Assembly: GCA_021014325.1 (NCBI GenBank)
Contig: CM037461.1
Span: 5,919,501 to 5,983,500 of the forward strand
DNA: 64,000 bases
Direction: 5' to 3'
Source of the DNA: Plazaster borealis
Taxonomy: Eukaryota; Echinodermata; Asteroidea; Forcipulatida; Labidiasteridae
In this document: in pieces, positions 34,033 to 46,335 of the stretch
How positions within the stretch are numbered: the first letter of the stretch is position 1
How the letters are laid out: the number at the start of each line of letters is the position of its first letter
Notes under the pieces: model-generated
What the model was told of the DNA's origin: nothing
The model's input: the letters and a program-made list of their open reading frames with translations, nothing else
Databases searched by the model: none
Program-made: the position numbers and the translations under genes

Positions 34033-34450
34033 GCAGTCGCTGACTGCACCGTTACGCATTCGTGTAAGTTTTTTTTTTAGCTCCTCACAAACTCTTCTAA
34101 AATGGTTACAATAGACTCAGAAAGGTTCACTGAATCCCAAGAACCCCTCAAAAAAGGCAAACAAAAATTCCATGTGTGGATTGCAGTCGAAATCCCCAAA
34201 AAAACAATGTTACCAAAATCCAACTTTTTGGTTATACGCGCAGTCGCTGACTGCACCATTAGACGTTCGTGTATAGTTTTTTTTTAGCTCCTCACAAAAT
34301 CTTCTAAAATGGTTTCAATAGACTCAGAAAGGTTCACTGAATCCCCAGAACCCCTCAAAAAGGGCCAAAAAAAATTCCATGTGTGGATTGCAGTCGAAAA
34401 ACCAACAAAAAAAAATGTTACCCAAATCCAACTTTGTTTCCTTTTTTTTT
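34033..34450. repeat. 207-bp tandem duplication
   Basis: Two successive ~207-bp units, each beginning with the hairpin GTGCAGTC-GCT-GACTGCAC (34,032 and about 34,240) and followed by poly-T, then TTCTAAAATGGTT and ATTCCATGTGTGGATTGCAG. The short ORFs in each copy are parallel shadows. Confidence 0.75.
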
Positions 34451-35219
34451 GCACTGCTTACCAGTCTACTGAAAAACAAGGTATCTTATTAATTTGACCC
34501 ACCCTGGCCATTTTATAATAAACATCTGGTCCTCTTGTGTCGGCCTGAGGTCTCCAACCACAGAGCCAGAGTGACAGGATGATTGATTGCCTGATAGTAG
34601 AGGCACAAGATCAATGACCTTGTAGGGTGTATCGTATGTCAATGTGTATACAATTCCCATGGGATTTTATGGGACTTCGCAGTTAAAGGTGACTGTATAG
34701 GTTGATGACTCACCCCAAGCTAAACAGGCTTTTACAGTGTTGTAGATGGGGGGGGAGTCGAGGATTATGAAAAATTTCAAATTTTTTGACCGCACCGTTA
34801 ATGACTTAACACAATTTGTTTACGACGGTACAGTCAAATACTGCGCGATGCTGCAGCGCAGGGTTAAAGGGTCTGTAACTGACAAGAAATTGCAAATCGG
34901 GTGTGTACTTCTTGAGATCTGGTCCCACTTCCGGTTGACCCGGAAGTATCGGTCAACAAGGGGTCACGGTAACCGAAGTTCAATCTTTATCGCTCAAAGG
35001 ATCTATAACTGAAAAGAAATTTAACATCGGCTGTGTAGGCCTACTTCTTGAAATATGGTCCCACTTCCGGTTGACCCGGGACTAAAGGTCAACATGGTGT
35101 CACGGTAACCCAAGGCTAATCTCAAATGCCCAAGGAGTCTATAACTTAAACAAGTTTGAAAATCGGCTGTGTACTTCTTGAGATATGGTGCAGCAAATAT
35201 TAACTAATTAAAGCTTTAA

Positions 35220-35480
35220 ATTACCGTAATTTGACACCTGATGACGTCACAGTAACAAAAATATGTTTTTCATACTAATAAATTTGATAAGGTACACGAT
35301 GGTATGTAACTTATCCCAATCCAATGCCTTTTAACGAAAACCCTATTAAAACGTACGTATATCCTCTCTCGGTCAGGATTCCAATATCAGGGCAGTCTTT
35401 GACGCCTAGCCGTGATTGCGCAATCACGGCACAATTTGCCAGCTAGCCATGGGGTCTGATTTGTCACTTTATTGTTAATT
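35220..35480. repeat. Direct repeat with 22-bp perfect palindrome, copy 1
   Basis: Matches 36,505-36,770 (offset ~1.29 kb). It contains a perfect 22-bp palindrome with half GCCGTGATTGC at 35,409-35,430 and a CCTGATGACGTCACAGTAAC segment. Confidence 0.75.
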
Positions 35481-36129
35481 ATCTTGGAATTACATTGTAC
35501 CTTGATTAGTTTTAATGGTCTGGAATAACTCTTAGTGAAAGCATACGTGTATTTAAAAAAAAATATTTCTTTTAGGTAACTAAAACTTAACTTATTTGGA
35601 AAAAATTGAGTGTTTGACCAACTAAACACTTACACTTTTCAGAGCCATCCTCAATGCTCAACAGGCTTAAAACTGAAAAGAATTCTAAAATTGGCTGTGT
35701 AGTTCTTGAGATATGGTCCCACTTCCAGTTGACCCGGAAGTAAAAGTTAACATTGGGTCACGGTAACCCAAGTTCAATTTCAATGCTCAAAGGGTCTATA
35801 ACTGGAAAGAAATTGAAAAACGGGTGTGTACTTCTTGAGATATGGTCCCACTTCCGGTTGACCCAGAAGTAAAGGTCATCAAGGGGTCACGGTAACCGAA
35901 GTTCAATTTTTGATGCTCAAAGGATCTATAACTGAAAAGAAATTGAATATCGGTTGGGTAGTTCTTGAGTTATGGTCCCACTTCCGGTTGACCCGAAACT
36001 AAAAGTCAACATGGGGTCACGGTAACCCAAGGATAATCTCCTATGCCCAAGGAGTCTATAACTGAAAAAAGGTTTGAAAATCGGCTGTGTACTTCTTGAG
36101 ATCTGGTGCTGCAAAGATTAACTAAGTAA

Positions 36130-36490
36130 AGGTATCGTACACGTTTGGTAATGATTCAAAACAAATATTAGCATAAAAAATTACTCGGTAACAAGTAACG
36201 GAGAGCTGTTGATAGTATAAATCATTGCAGGAAACGACTCACTCTGAAGTAACGTAGTTTTTGAGAAAGAGGTAATTTCTCACAAAAATAATAAAAACTT
36301 CTTGCAAGAAGTTTTTATAATTCTATCTGAAAGCACATAAATTTGTACAAGGGTTTTTTTTCTTTCATCATTTTCTTGCAACTTCGATGACCAATTGAGC
36401 CCAAATTTTCACAGGCTTGTTATTTTATGCTTATGTTGGGATACACCAAGTGAGAACACTGGTCTTTGACAATTACCAAACGTGTAGGAT
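36130..36490. repeat. Dispersed repeat, inverted relative to 3,055-3,400
   Basis: Reverse-complement match to the repeat at 3,055-3,400, including the AAAACTTCTTGCAAGAAGT palindrome near 36,295. Confidence 0.7.
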
Positions 36491-36504
36491 GCCTTTAAAG
36501 CTTT

Positions 36505-36770
36505 GAATTACCGTAATTTGACACCTGATGACGTCACAGTAACAAAAATTTGTTTTTCATACTAATAAATTTGATAAGGTACACGATGGTATGTAACTTA
36601 TCCCAGTGCAATGCCTTTTAACGAAAACCCTGTTAGAACATACGTATATACTCCCTCGGTTAGGATTCCAATATCACGGCAGTCTTTGACGCCTAGCCGT
36701 GATTGCGCAATCACGGCACAATTTGCCAGCTAGCCATGGGGTCCGATTTGTCACTTCATCGTTATCTTGG
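36505..36770. repeat. Direct repeat with 22-bp perfect palindrome, copy 2
   Basis: Second copy of 35,220-35,480. The palindrome (half GCCGTGATTGC) lies at 36,696-36,717, unchanged. Confidence 0.75.
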
Positions 36771-37499
36771 AAATACATTGTACCTTGATTAGTTTTAATG
36801 GTCTGGAATAACTCTTAGTGAAAGCATTCGTGTTTTAAAAAAAGATTTCTTTCTTTTAGGTAACTCAATTTTAGCTTAATTGAAAATTATGTTTCTGGAA
36901 GTCGGATTTGTTTTCACTTTCTCCTATGTGTTTTGTACACTGGTGATAACGCGCAATAAATGGCGTCCTGATGACGTCGTTCGGCATTTTAGGCCGGTAT
37001 ACACATAAACAGTATCCCAGAAGTCAAAAACTGAAACAAGTTTGACGATCGGGGATATACTTTTTGAGATATGGTGCTAGCAAGGTTTGCTAATTAAATA
37101 TTCATATTGCTTAAACATAGCTAAATAATTTTAAAAAGTAATATTTTTACATTTTAAAATCTAAGTCAAAGCTGAAGCTTGCATATGGTAAAAAAAAAAC
37201 ACTGGGGTGTCCAATTGAGAAATATGAGTATTCGCGTAAAAAAAAAAATGTGTTATGACAATGGGTTTTGACGGATACAAATCTCGACGAAACAGCTAAT
37301 AAATATTTAAAGGCTTAATACAAAAAAAATACAAAACAAATAGACATTAGGTTTTGTGTAAACAAGCACAAAGCTGGAAACACTCTTCAAGTGCAGTTCT
37401 TATTCTTGTTTCAAAGCTACCCTTTATGTCATAATATGGTTCGATGACAAAGGAACTGAATTAGTACTCTTAAAAATATATATATATATACATATATAT

Positions 37500-37880
37500 G
37501 ATTTTGGGTTGAACAAAGAAAAATTGACTAGAGTGGGATTTGAACCAACGACCTCCGGTTTAACGTGCCGGCGCTCTACCAACTGAGCTATCTAGCCCTA
37601 TGTTGGCGGTCTCCCTATTTTGTCAATATCTTTGTTCGGGGGGTGCCAGTCAGAAAGCCATTCAACCGCAAACTGCCGTGTAGCCAGGGATCACACCCAT
37701 ACGATACAACCTGGGAAGCGGCAGCCGGGGATCACCTTAAGGGGATGCGACTTTTTTTATATATCATATATCAAGTAATGGACCACAAGGGAAACTGACT
37801 GGGTAAATATTAAATGATTTTGGGTTGAACAAAGAAAAATTGACTAGAGTGGGATTTGAACCAACGACCTCCGGTCTACC
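37500..37880 (-). repeat. tRNA-derived SINE with duplicated end
   Basis: On the minus strand, TAGCTCAGTTGGTAGAGCG (A box, D arm) and GGTTCAAATCCCAC (B box) lie at about 37,595-37,530, with the tail CTAGTCAATTTTTCTTTGTT. The 3' tRNA half and tail recur at 37,814-37,878. The anticodon loop lacks a proper U33 arrangement, so it is a SINE or tRNA pseudogene. It was probably mobilised by LINEs. Confidence 0.65.
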
Positions 37881-38284
37881 ATATATATATATATTTGGGC
37901 TTCAAAGTCTTTCAAAACTGTAGACTATAGACGGGAAAATACATCTATTATTTATACGTTACCAAAAGAGATGTACTTTTAAAAGTTTATAATAAAATTA
38001 AAAAACTCTTTGCATTTCTAAGGACCATATTTGTATGTTGTTTTCAATTATTGGTTATTATTTGACCTTGATTGACCTTTGACCTTACTATTAAAAATAT
38101 TTGGTTACTTGACAAAAGTGACAACTGACAACGCTTACTAAATGAAAGGAAGTGACATAAGGAATATTTTAAGCATAAATAGTTGGCATCTATACCCAGA
38201 TACTACTGCCTGTTTCAAAATGCATCATTTATTCCACTTGTCTAGATATCATAACACAATAGATGTGAAAAGACGAGTAACCAC

Positions 38285-39118
38285 AATCTAATTAATTAAA
38301 CAAACAAGTATTCCTGTGGTTCGCGCAATAACTGTCGGCGGCGTCCGCCATCTTAGATAATCATCCAGGACGATTTCCGCAATTGAAGTTATGCAAAACC
38401 ATCGAATTAGCATCTTCTGCTGCAACTCAATATTAATAATTTATTGGCATTATTTCTGGCACATAATTCTGCGATTGGTCGTAACTGTTCTCTTTGTCGT
38501 GAGTGTTACGTTTTGTCGTCTTCAAATTGCTTTTGGCCATTATCAAAGAAACACTGTTACTGAGTTGTAAACTATAAATAAAAAAAATTGTTAAGTCTAA
38601 CAAACGATGGTCCATCTCCTCATACATTTGTGAAGTGCATGTAATATTGTCTCCTCTCCCGTTTGGGATAATATATTTTCAATCCAATTTAAAGTGGGCC
38701 ACAGATTTGAATTCGGAGTCAAAAGGAGCTAGTTTGACAGAAATTTGAGTTTCCCTGGTTGTTTGTCAGCCAATTAACAGCCGACAGTTGACAGCAGAGT
38801 ACTGATTGACTTGAAGGCTATCCCTCTGTTTGTTTGTTTCTTGTCACGGTCAGTAAGGGATAAAAAATGATGGTCAATAAACTAAGGTGGGCACAGATTT
38901 GATTTTGGAGGCAGACGGAGCTATGTTTGACCGAAATGTGTGTTCCATTACTTTGGTTGTTTGTCATGTTTGGCAGATTATTGATTTATTTGCATACACT
39001 TGTTTTGTTTTAGAAGGGGCGCAATGCAGACAAGTTATATTGCCTAGAACGCTTGTGAATCCTTGTGCAGTAAAGCTGCCAGTAAACAATTTTAATGTTT
39101 CATTGGAAGTCTGATTCT
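38285..39118 (+). mobile_element. Dispersed ~0.83-kb non-coding element
   Basis: Matches 49,737-50,590 in inverted orientation, and in part 41,436-41,950 and 45,040-45,300. It has no coding capacity. Internal landmarks are a CpG-rich GGCGGCGTCCGCCATCTTAG near one end, and the two-fold internal repeat GGAGCTAG/GGAGCTATGTTTGAC. Ends resemble GAGTA...TACTC. Confidence 0.65.
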
Positions 39119-39189
39119 ACTCTACTCACAACCTTTTGCTTAGCCTTGCTCAAGGCAGTCGCATTTTTCACTCCGAGAAAGACGCCGTA

Positions 39190-39290
39190 AACCCACCCGT
39201 ATAGACTGTGCGTAATGTGTGTATCACATCGCACGACCCACCCGTATGTGTGTGTGCGTAATGTGTGTATCACATCGCACGACGCCCGTA
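39190..39290. repeat. Short direct duplication
   Basis: GCGTAATGTGTGTATCACAT followed by CGCACGAC occurs twice, about 50 bp apart. Confidence 0.7.
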
Positions 39291-39299
39291 CAACTACTG

Positions 39300-39910
39300 T
39301 GCGCAGGCTAGGTCATCCGCACTCGTACCACTCTCCGCATGCGGAGGCCGTAAGGCCGACAGCCTTGTCGGGTCTGTAACTTCCGGGTTTAATGTGTTTC
39401 TTGATATTTTCGTCCAATAATGGACGAAAATGGGGGGGGGGCTCTCGGATATGCTAGTATGCAGCTCTTGAATATTTAAATCTTTCGTCAGACCTATTGC
39501 AGACAACACAGGATGGGAAACAAATGAATGATTCATTTTGACGTCCAATCACGAGCTTCCCTCATTATGACCTTTGTACCCTATCATGCTTGCTGTTGCG
39601 TGTGATGCGATGTGAGTGGTTACCGACAAAACCTGGACAAAATGGCGTTTGTGTGTAGCTTGTGTCGCAGCCATTAGGACCGGTAATCTGCCGCGATTGT
39701 CGCCCAGGCTGGTCAGCTACAAGTGCTCGCTTAACTCCGCGGCCCCTGGAGCTTGATTTCCCTCATTGGACTACCCTGATCATTCGCCATTCTTTTGGTT
39801 ATTGATTCTGAAGTTGATGTAGTTACTGCATTTGTGTTTTCCTGACATGTCCTTTCGAGGTCCGACTTTTTACTCTGTGCAGCCACACCGTCTTCATACT
39901 TTTGAATTGT
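39300..39910. other. Intergenic stretch without recognised features
   Basis: Higher GC than the surroundings. No conserved coding sequence, splice-bounded exon or RNA gene recognised. Confidence 0.4.
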
Positions 39911-39917
39911 TCTCAGG

Positions 39918-40065
39918 CAGGGTCTTAAGAATTTACTGCTAAGCAAAAATTGACAGGACACAGTCACACATGATACATGTGAAATACAGTTTTAGATACT
40001 AAACTTAGTATACTTAGGAAATTTGGTGCTTATTAAATAGGCAGCTCTGAAATTGGGCACCTCTT
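39918..40065. repeat. Small dispersed repeat (TGCTAAGCAAAAA...AAATTGGGC)
   Basis: Shares its start (CTGCTAAGCAAAAATTGACAGG) and end (GCAGCTCTGAAATTGGGCACC) with 45,720-45,875. Probably a small non-autonomous transposon. Confidence 0.55.
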
Positions 40066-41020
40066 TGGGCGGCCCGCAAGATATAAAAAGTGCAATAAGC
40101 TATGCCTCCATGATGAAACAATTAACAATGGTAGTTTATTGCGGACTTTGTTTTGTATATTCTACCTCCAATGAATGCACCAACAATGATTAAATCACTG
40201 TTAAAATGGTGCAAGATGGAGACAGGAGATAGTCAAACGGGCCTTACGCCATTAAAAAAAACTACATCAAAAAAGCGTCTTCATGATGGAAAACGGTGTA
40301 TGATCCAATTGATCCACTCAACCTCATTTGTTTAATTCCTGCCCTCATTGTCTCGCTCAGCTGACAATTTGAGGAAAGTACGCAACATTTCAGAAAGATG
40401 TATTCCCAAATTCAAACCAGCGCGCTAGTGCACTAGCCACATCTGGATACTGCATGCATATGCATAAGAATAAGTAAACAAGTATTCCGCCACTGACCAA
40501 TGGGGTCTCGTCTTTCGCGCGCATTATAGTAATGACCTCATTGGCTTCAACAGAGAACCGTCAATGCGTTGATTCGGTGAGTACACGTATAAAGCTCACA
40601 CAAGCACGCGCACACAACGTACTGCACAGACACACACACACACACGTTTGTAAATCCCGCTTACCGAGGACTTCTCTTTGTTCTCCCATTGTTTGGACAT
40701 AAGGTTTTTTTTAGCGACGTCCCCATTGGGTTTGTACACGAAAACGAAGCGATGACGTCCTCGCTCTGTCAAACACCCGGATCCCTTTTGTTAAAGTCAT
40801 CGGTTTCAATGGATAGACACGCTCACACACACACAGCTCGGGCGGGTTGGTAGCTCGGGTGGGTAGCGCGGCGCAAATAAAATAAAATGAAAATGAAAAC
40901 AATGACATAAAAATGAAAAAAACCGCCAACGCCTTGATCAAGGCTACCTTTTGCTTCGTATCGGTCTTTTTTATTATGTAAACACATTTTCAAGTTCCGT
41001 GTTTTTAAAGACAAAGTAAC
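40066..41020. other. Intergenic stretch with low-complexity pieces
   Basis: Contains short CA-rich runs (CACACACACACACG near 40,630) and little else I can identify. Confidence 0.4.
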
Positions 41021-41330
41021 AGTAGCAGCAGCAGCAGCAGTAGCAGCAGTAGCAGTATCAATTGTAGTAGAAGTAGCGGCAGCAGCAGGAGTTGCAGTAG
41101 TAGAAGCTAGAAGCAGCAGTAGCAATAGCAACAGCAGTAGCAGTAGCAGTCGCAGCAGCAGTTGCAGAAGCAGTAGCAGTCAGTAGTTGCAGAAGCAGTA
41201 GCAGTCAGTAGTTTTTGCAGCTGCAGCGGTAGCAGCAATATCTAGTAGCAACAGGTAGCAGTATCAACTGTAGTAGTAGTAGCGGCAATAACAGCAGCAG
41301 TAGCAGCAGCATGCAGCAGCAGTAGGACCT
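41020..41330. repeat. CAG/TAG trinucleotide microsatellite
   Basis: AGCAGCAGCAGTAGCAGCAG-type run over ~300 bp with interruptions. The minus-strand reading gives a poly-Ala/Thr/Leu ORF, which is an artefact of the repeat. Confidence 0.85.
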
Positions 41331-41435
41331 TTGATAACAGTGAGGTTTCAGATTGAAACGAACAATCTGTGTTTACGTTAATAACCATATGTCTTTAAAA
41401 ACACGGAACTTCAAAAAAAGACCGATACGAAGCAT

Positions 41436-41950
41436 CAGACTTCCAATGAAGAATTAAAATTGTTTACTGGCAACTTTACTGCACGATTCACAAGCGTTCT
41501 ATGCAAAATGTACTGCGTCTCGTCATTATTTCCAATAACTAAAACAAAACAAGTGTATGCAAATAAATCAGTACTCTGACAAATACGACAAAAAACCAAA
41601 GTAATGGAACAAAAATTTACGTCAAATATAGATCCGTCTGACTCCAAAATCAAATAAATGCCCACTTTAGTTTATTGATCATAATTATTTATCCCTTACT
41701 GACCATGACAAGAAACAAACAAAGAGACAGCCTACAGGTCAATCAGTACTCTGCTGTCACCTGTTGGCTGTTAACTGGCTGACAAACAACCAGAGTAGAG
41801 GAAAATCAAATGTATGTCAAACATAGCTCCGTTTGACTCCGAAATCAAATCTTTAATAATTATCCTGACCGGAAGAGGAGACAATATTACATGCACTTCA
41901 CAAATTGTTGAGAAGTTGGACCATCGTTTGTTTGACTTTGTAAAAAAAAA
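41436..41950 (-). mobile_element. Partial copy of the ~0.83-kb dispersed element
   Basis: Inverted relative to 38,285-39,118, covering its right two-thirds (TTCCAATGAAGAATTAAAATTGTTTACTGG onward). Confidence 0.6.
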
Positions 41951-43120
41951 CATAGTTAAAGAGGGGCTCCAGGATGTTTGGAAATATTTAGCTTTCACAT
42001 TTTTCCAATAGATGGAGTCCCCAAGAAATATAAAAAAATATTATGAGTCCCATACCTCACGCTAAAACAGGGTAAAAATGTCTTTTCCTCGAAACACTCC
42101 CAGCCTGAAATCTGAAAACGCGAGGTCAAATGAACCCCGCGACGAGGAACTCATGACGCCACCGGCGCCTAGTTAGTTTTGACCTGCCTATATGAATGCA
42201 CTGAGCTAACGCAAATACACCGCAAAAACTTCACCATTTGCAATCAATACGGCCGTAAATGTGACTTTTTATAGGACGATCCAACAGGCAAATAATCAGC
42301 AAGCCAATTACAACGGATTTATGATTTGGGGGTTTTCGTTCTTTGAGAGGCGAGGCGATTCCGCAGCTCGGCTTGATTTTCAGTACATCGCTCTACACGT
42401 CAAATTCAACCCTAACATACATGTGTACATGTACATGTACACACAAAGCACGGCGAGTCCTGCAAAACAGCAACAACGCAGACCGCGGCATTATCACGGG
42501 GAGACCAGGGGGGCGAAAGGGGTATTGCGCAAGAAATTGCAATCGCGGTTTGGGTACACTCCATTTTAAAAAGAGGTGAAAACCATTAAACAAGAAAAAG
42601 AAAACCTTGTATACCGTTAAAATTTTCTCTTTAACAGCACTGCAAACATAACAGTATATATTGTAAGAGCATTTTCAATTGTTAAGGTGGTTATTTTTAT
42701 GTAAAATGCGTAAAAATATTACTGAAAATTTCCCCTTGGTTTATTGCAGCAGCTAACGTGTATGAATGGGTCCAGGTGGGATTTTCATTACAAAACGTCT
42801 CCCCTAAAATGGCTTTAAATATCTACAAAATGTAAATATTCGTATCGTTCATCCTCTGATTTTTTTTCGCTGAACGTAATATTTAAGGATAGATCTTTCA
42901 TTTCTGAAAGTTTAAACAAAATCCCTCGGTACATCCTCTAGATATTTCACGATTTTTAGAATGTTTTTATGAGAAAATGGTTTCTGCTATACTTGGTTTG
43001 CGTGCAAACGATCGTCCGTCAAACGGATGTCAACGGACGGGAACATTTGCCGTAGGTAATATTAATTATGAGGCAAAGTACACATCTTAAACAGATATGT
43101 AATACACGTCGTTTACGTTA
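41951..43120. other. Intergenic stretch without recognised features
   Basis: No exon, RNA or clear repeat. A GTACATGTACATGTAC run is at 42,425. Confidence 0.4.
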
Positions 43121-43129
43121 AATGTATGC

Positions 43130-43500
43130 AGAGCGTGGGTTCGAATCCCAGTCGTGACACATGTGTCCTTAAGCAAGACACTTAACCACATGCTTCGTCC
43201 TTCGGATGGGACGTTAAGCCGTAGGTCCCGTGTGTTGTGTAATGCACGTAAAAGAACCCAGTGCACTTATATTAAAGAGAAGGGGTTCGCCCCGGTGTTC
43301 CTGGTTTGATTGGCTGCATATTGCGCCACAGCACCTTGTAAACCATTACATGATGCTATGCAAAGGAATAGGTCTCATACTTCAACACGTAACTCCACTT
43401 ACCTTGTAGGAAAAATACTGAGCGCTTTGAGACACCCTTCGGGAGTATAAAGCGCTATATAAGAACTGCTTTTTTATTATTATTATTATTATTATTATTG
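43130..43500 (+). repeat. tRNA-derived SINE with conserved core and (ATT)n tail
   Basis: Starts within the tRNA head at the B box (GGGTTCGAATCCCAG), followed by a core with CTTAAGCAAGACACTTAACC and CTTCGGATGGGACGTTAAGC. The 3' part has GAGCGCTTTGAGACACCC and AAAGCGCTATATAAGAAC, then (ATT)n. This layout is a typical metazoan core-domain SINE with a LINE-like tail. It is 5' truncated. Confidence 0.75.
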
Positions 43501-43757
43501 TTTATTAAATTAATTACGCAAAGAAAAATCATTTACGAATGTTTTCTAGTGTACAAATTTGGTGAATTTACAAGATTTGAAGATAACAATACCCTCTGAT
43601 AAAATGGACTCGCCCAAGCATTTTTAACGGCACGCGTGTAATTCAAATCTTGTACGATAGGCTACCTGTACACGGACACACATAGGGAATGTGTATACCC
43701 TGTGTATGTACGTGTACTAGGCCGTGTTTTGTTGTGGAGCTTCGACCAGTCCATGCA

Positions 43758-44123
43758 TAGCCTTTTGTCAAGGCCTTCGTGGCTTGGACAGCTTCTTAAA
43801 CAGCGGAGCGACTGGAACGTAGAGACCACGCGCGCGAGTCGAGTGGCGCAGCCACGAGGGCTTTTTCCAACTTGTTTGCGGTTTTTGTAATGAATTATTC
43901 ATGAAGTATGAAACGTGCGTTGTGCACTTCTGATTGGTTTGGACTTTTGCTACCGTTTCGGGTAGCAAAAGTCGAGATAATAAAGAAACACATAAGAAAC
44001 CGCAAACAAGTTGGAAAAGGCCCTCGTGGCTGCGCCACTCGTGCGCGTGGTCTCCCCTTCGTGTCGCTTGGGATCGTGGCTTTAAGTAGCTGTCCAAGCC
44101 ACAAAGGCCTCGACAAAAGGCTA
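43758..44123. mobile_element. Mutator-like foldback MITE with 9-bp TSD
   Basis: GTCCATGCA flanks both ends (43,749-43,757 and 44,124-44,132). Arms of ~130 bp start TAGCCTTTTGTC and are inverted repeats, with a central hairpin TTTGCTACCGTTTCGGGTAGC. A 9-bp duplication with long TIRs fits the Mutator superfamily. No coding capacity. Confidence 0.8.
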
Positions 44124-44192
44124 GTCCATGCACGTCGCGAGAGTCGAATGAGATTATTGTCAACGTAGGTGGCGCGTTGGTGGCGCTACCCC

Positions 44193-44392
44193 CAGAGCTG
44201 TGTATTGAGAGAGTTGCGACATGGAGGGACCAGCTTTCTCCGGTCACGTGGTTGCTGGACGTCATTTTGCTCCAAATGCAGCACAACCCAATGGGCAGAC
44301 TAGTCTGGCACCTTGTATTCGCCAATGCATTTTTTGGAGACAAAATGGCTTCTAATCGCAAGTTGTCGCAACTCTCTCAATATACGGCTCTG
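44193..44392. mobile_element. hAT-type MITE (200 bp) with 8-bp TSD
   Basis: TIRs begin CAGAGCTGTGTATTGAGAGA on the left and CAGAGCCGTATATTGAGAGA as the complement of the right end. GCTACCCC is duplicated at 44,185-44,192 and 44,393-44,400. The 8-bp duplication and CAGAG ends fit hAT. Confidence 0.85.
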
Positions 44393-44639
44393 GCTACCCC
44401 TTCCGCCCCCCCCCGGGGGAGACCCTATAATACACATCGCACAATCAAGCAGTCGCGTGTTTATAGACTTAACGTTTCAGCGCATGCTCGGGAAAACGGT
44501 TATTCCCATGGACCGTTATTCCCATTGCAATAATCATCGCTGGTGTGCACACGTTCAAACCGTATACAGCACTGGTCCACACGCTCATGGTCTGCGGAGC
44601 TTTAAAAGTTCCGTGGAAATGTAGCTTGTTTATAGCGTA

Positions 44640-45039
44640 AAAATACCCAACGTGTAGGCTTCATTTTACAATTACACAATTTAGGATACTCTGGATGGAC
44701 AGAAAGAGTATTTTACTGTATGATATAAGTTTGGTTTCTTCTTGAGTTTGTTTTGTTTTCCAAGCAAAGAGCCATTTATGTGTGTGTTTATAATGCTAAC
44801 CGTGAGTTTTTAGCCGCCAACGACGTCAAGGGGTCAATGCATATCATTATCATAGATAAACAGTTTTTGACTTGCGGCTGAAAAAGCCGCGCGCAGAGGT
44901 GCATTTTTGACTTGAATTCTGTATAACCAAATGCACATTTTAAGTGTAAAATGGTTATTAACCGGTATCTACGATGTCTATTCGACTATAAAAAGGTAAT
45001 AACTCAAATATTGAGAGCATCCTAGAGCCGCTCTTTAAC
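44640..45039. other. Intergenic stretch without recognised features
   Basis: Nothing identifiable apart from AT-rich sequence. Confidence 0.4.
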
Positions 45040-45300
45040 AACCCAGTAACCGTGTTTCTTTGATAATGGCAAACAAAACAATTTGAAGACGACAAAACGT
45101 AGTAACACTCAAGACAAAGGGGACATTTACGACCAATAGCAGAATTATGTGCCAGAAATAATACCAAAAAAAGCAGCAGCAGAATATGCTAATTCGATGG
45201 TTTTGCATTACTTCACATGCGGAAATCGTCCTTGATGATTATCTAAGATGGCGGACGCCGCCCAGAGTTATCGCGCGAACCGCAGGAATACTCATCCTCA
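45040..45300 (-). mobile_element. Partial copy of the ~0.83-kb dispersed element
   Basis: Matches the left end of 38,285-39,118 in inverted orientation, including CTAAGATGGCGGACGCCGCC at 45,242. The ATG in this sequence starts a 75-codon ORF that I do not regard as a gene. Confidence 0.6.
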
Positions 45301-45719
45301 GACGAAGACTTTCCGTAAATCACCATTATCTTCTTCAACAGATCTTGACTGTACCGGTAATATAAATAAACTCCAAGCTCGAGTTAATTTAGAACAACCA
45401 TGTCACCCAAGTGTAAAATATAAAGTCAGAGGGGTTACTTTTACAATCAATGAGCTTTCTTATTCAAACGAATAACTTTGGTTTTCGGCAGTGACAACTC
45501 ATTAACTTTGTATTAATAAAAACCTCGGAGAAACTATGCACTCTTGGTCGAAGACTGGTCATGTGGGGTGTATTAACTTGTGATATAAAGACCGGATCTT
45601 TGAACTATGGTAGCGAATAAATGGCCATAATCAAGCATATTGTTGTGTGAAAGGTCTGTATTACACTGTGCTTGCTGTGCGTGAACTATCAAATCAAAGG
45701 TGTTCTTTGTGCGTATAGG

Positions 45720-45875
45720 CCTTTTTGCTAAGCAAAAACAGGCAAGATACCAGTCACAGATTGTTCATATGACATGTTATTTTGGTTTATAGTAACCTGG
45801 TAAGCTCAATTTTGTCGTGCTTAGCCAGTTTTTGTGCTTAAGCAGCCATTTGAAATTGGGCCCTGGTGGTGCCGC
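45720..45875. repeat. Small dispersed repeat, second copy
   Basis: Related to 39,918-40,065 (TTGCTAAGCAAAAACAGGC...AAATTGGGCCC). Confidence 0.55.
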
Positions 45876-46109
45876 GTTGTGCACGCGCATACCAAGCGCG
45901 TGGAAAAATTAATCAATATATTTCTTGCATATGACGTCACAAGACCTAAATAGTGCCCTCACTGAGGTCAATGAAGACCTATCCTTAGCTGAGGGGTGCA
46001 CCCCACTAAATAGGGAGAAAACAGAGCGTCGGCCTCATTGATATTTTGTAGGCCCTCAAAGTATAAACATACATGATATACATGTACATTTACATGCTAG
46101 TGTGACTAG

Positions 46110-46225
46110 TGTCACATATCCACCCGCCAACAGAGGGCGGTGTTATTCAATATGGCTGATTAAAGAGTTGCAACAGCTCAGAAGTCTCCTCGTTCCTCAA
46201 TCCTTATTTAGGCCACATGCCAACA
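46110..46225 (+). repeat. 5' LTR (116 bp)
   Basis: Begins TGTCACATATCC and ends GCCAACA (TG...CA). It differs from the 3' LTR at three positions. Confidence 0.92.
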
Positions 46226-46335
46226 TGGTGGCAGCGGTAAACTACTATACATGAAAATATATAGTACAGACAGTACTTTCATACACTTTCTGGCGAAATT
46301 CTCCGTCAGGAAATTGAAGTTTCGACATCGTTTTT

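Larger units (their letters stand above)
33890..36120. repeat. Diverged 130-bp repeat units
   Basis: Copies of the GGTCCCACTTCCGGTTGACC...GGTCACGGTAACC unit start at 33,916, 34,927, 35,063, 35,721, 35,850 and 35,980, with spacings near 130 bp where adjacent. They are less uniform than the arrays at 51,988 and 59,872. Confidence 0.75.

Noticed and set aside
37530..37600. Functional tRNA gene
   Set aside because: A and B boxes are good, but the anticodon arm is not normal, and a SINE-like tail and second partial copy follow.
40823..41131. Ala/Thr-rich minus-strand protein
   Set aside because: Reading of a CAG/TAG microsatellite; no support outside the repeat.
43768..44361. 197-residue minus ORF
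   Set aside because: Runs through two MITEs and their inverted arms, so it is not a gene.
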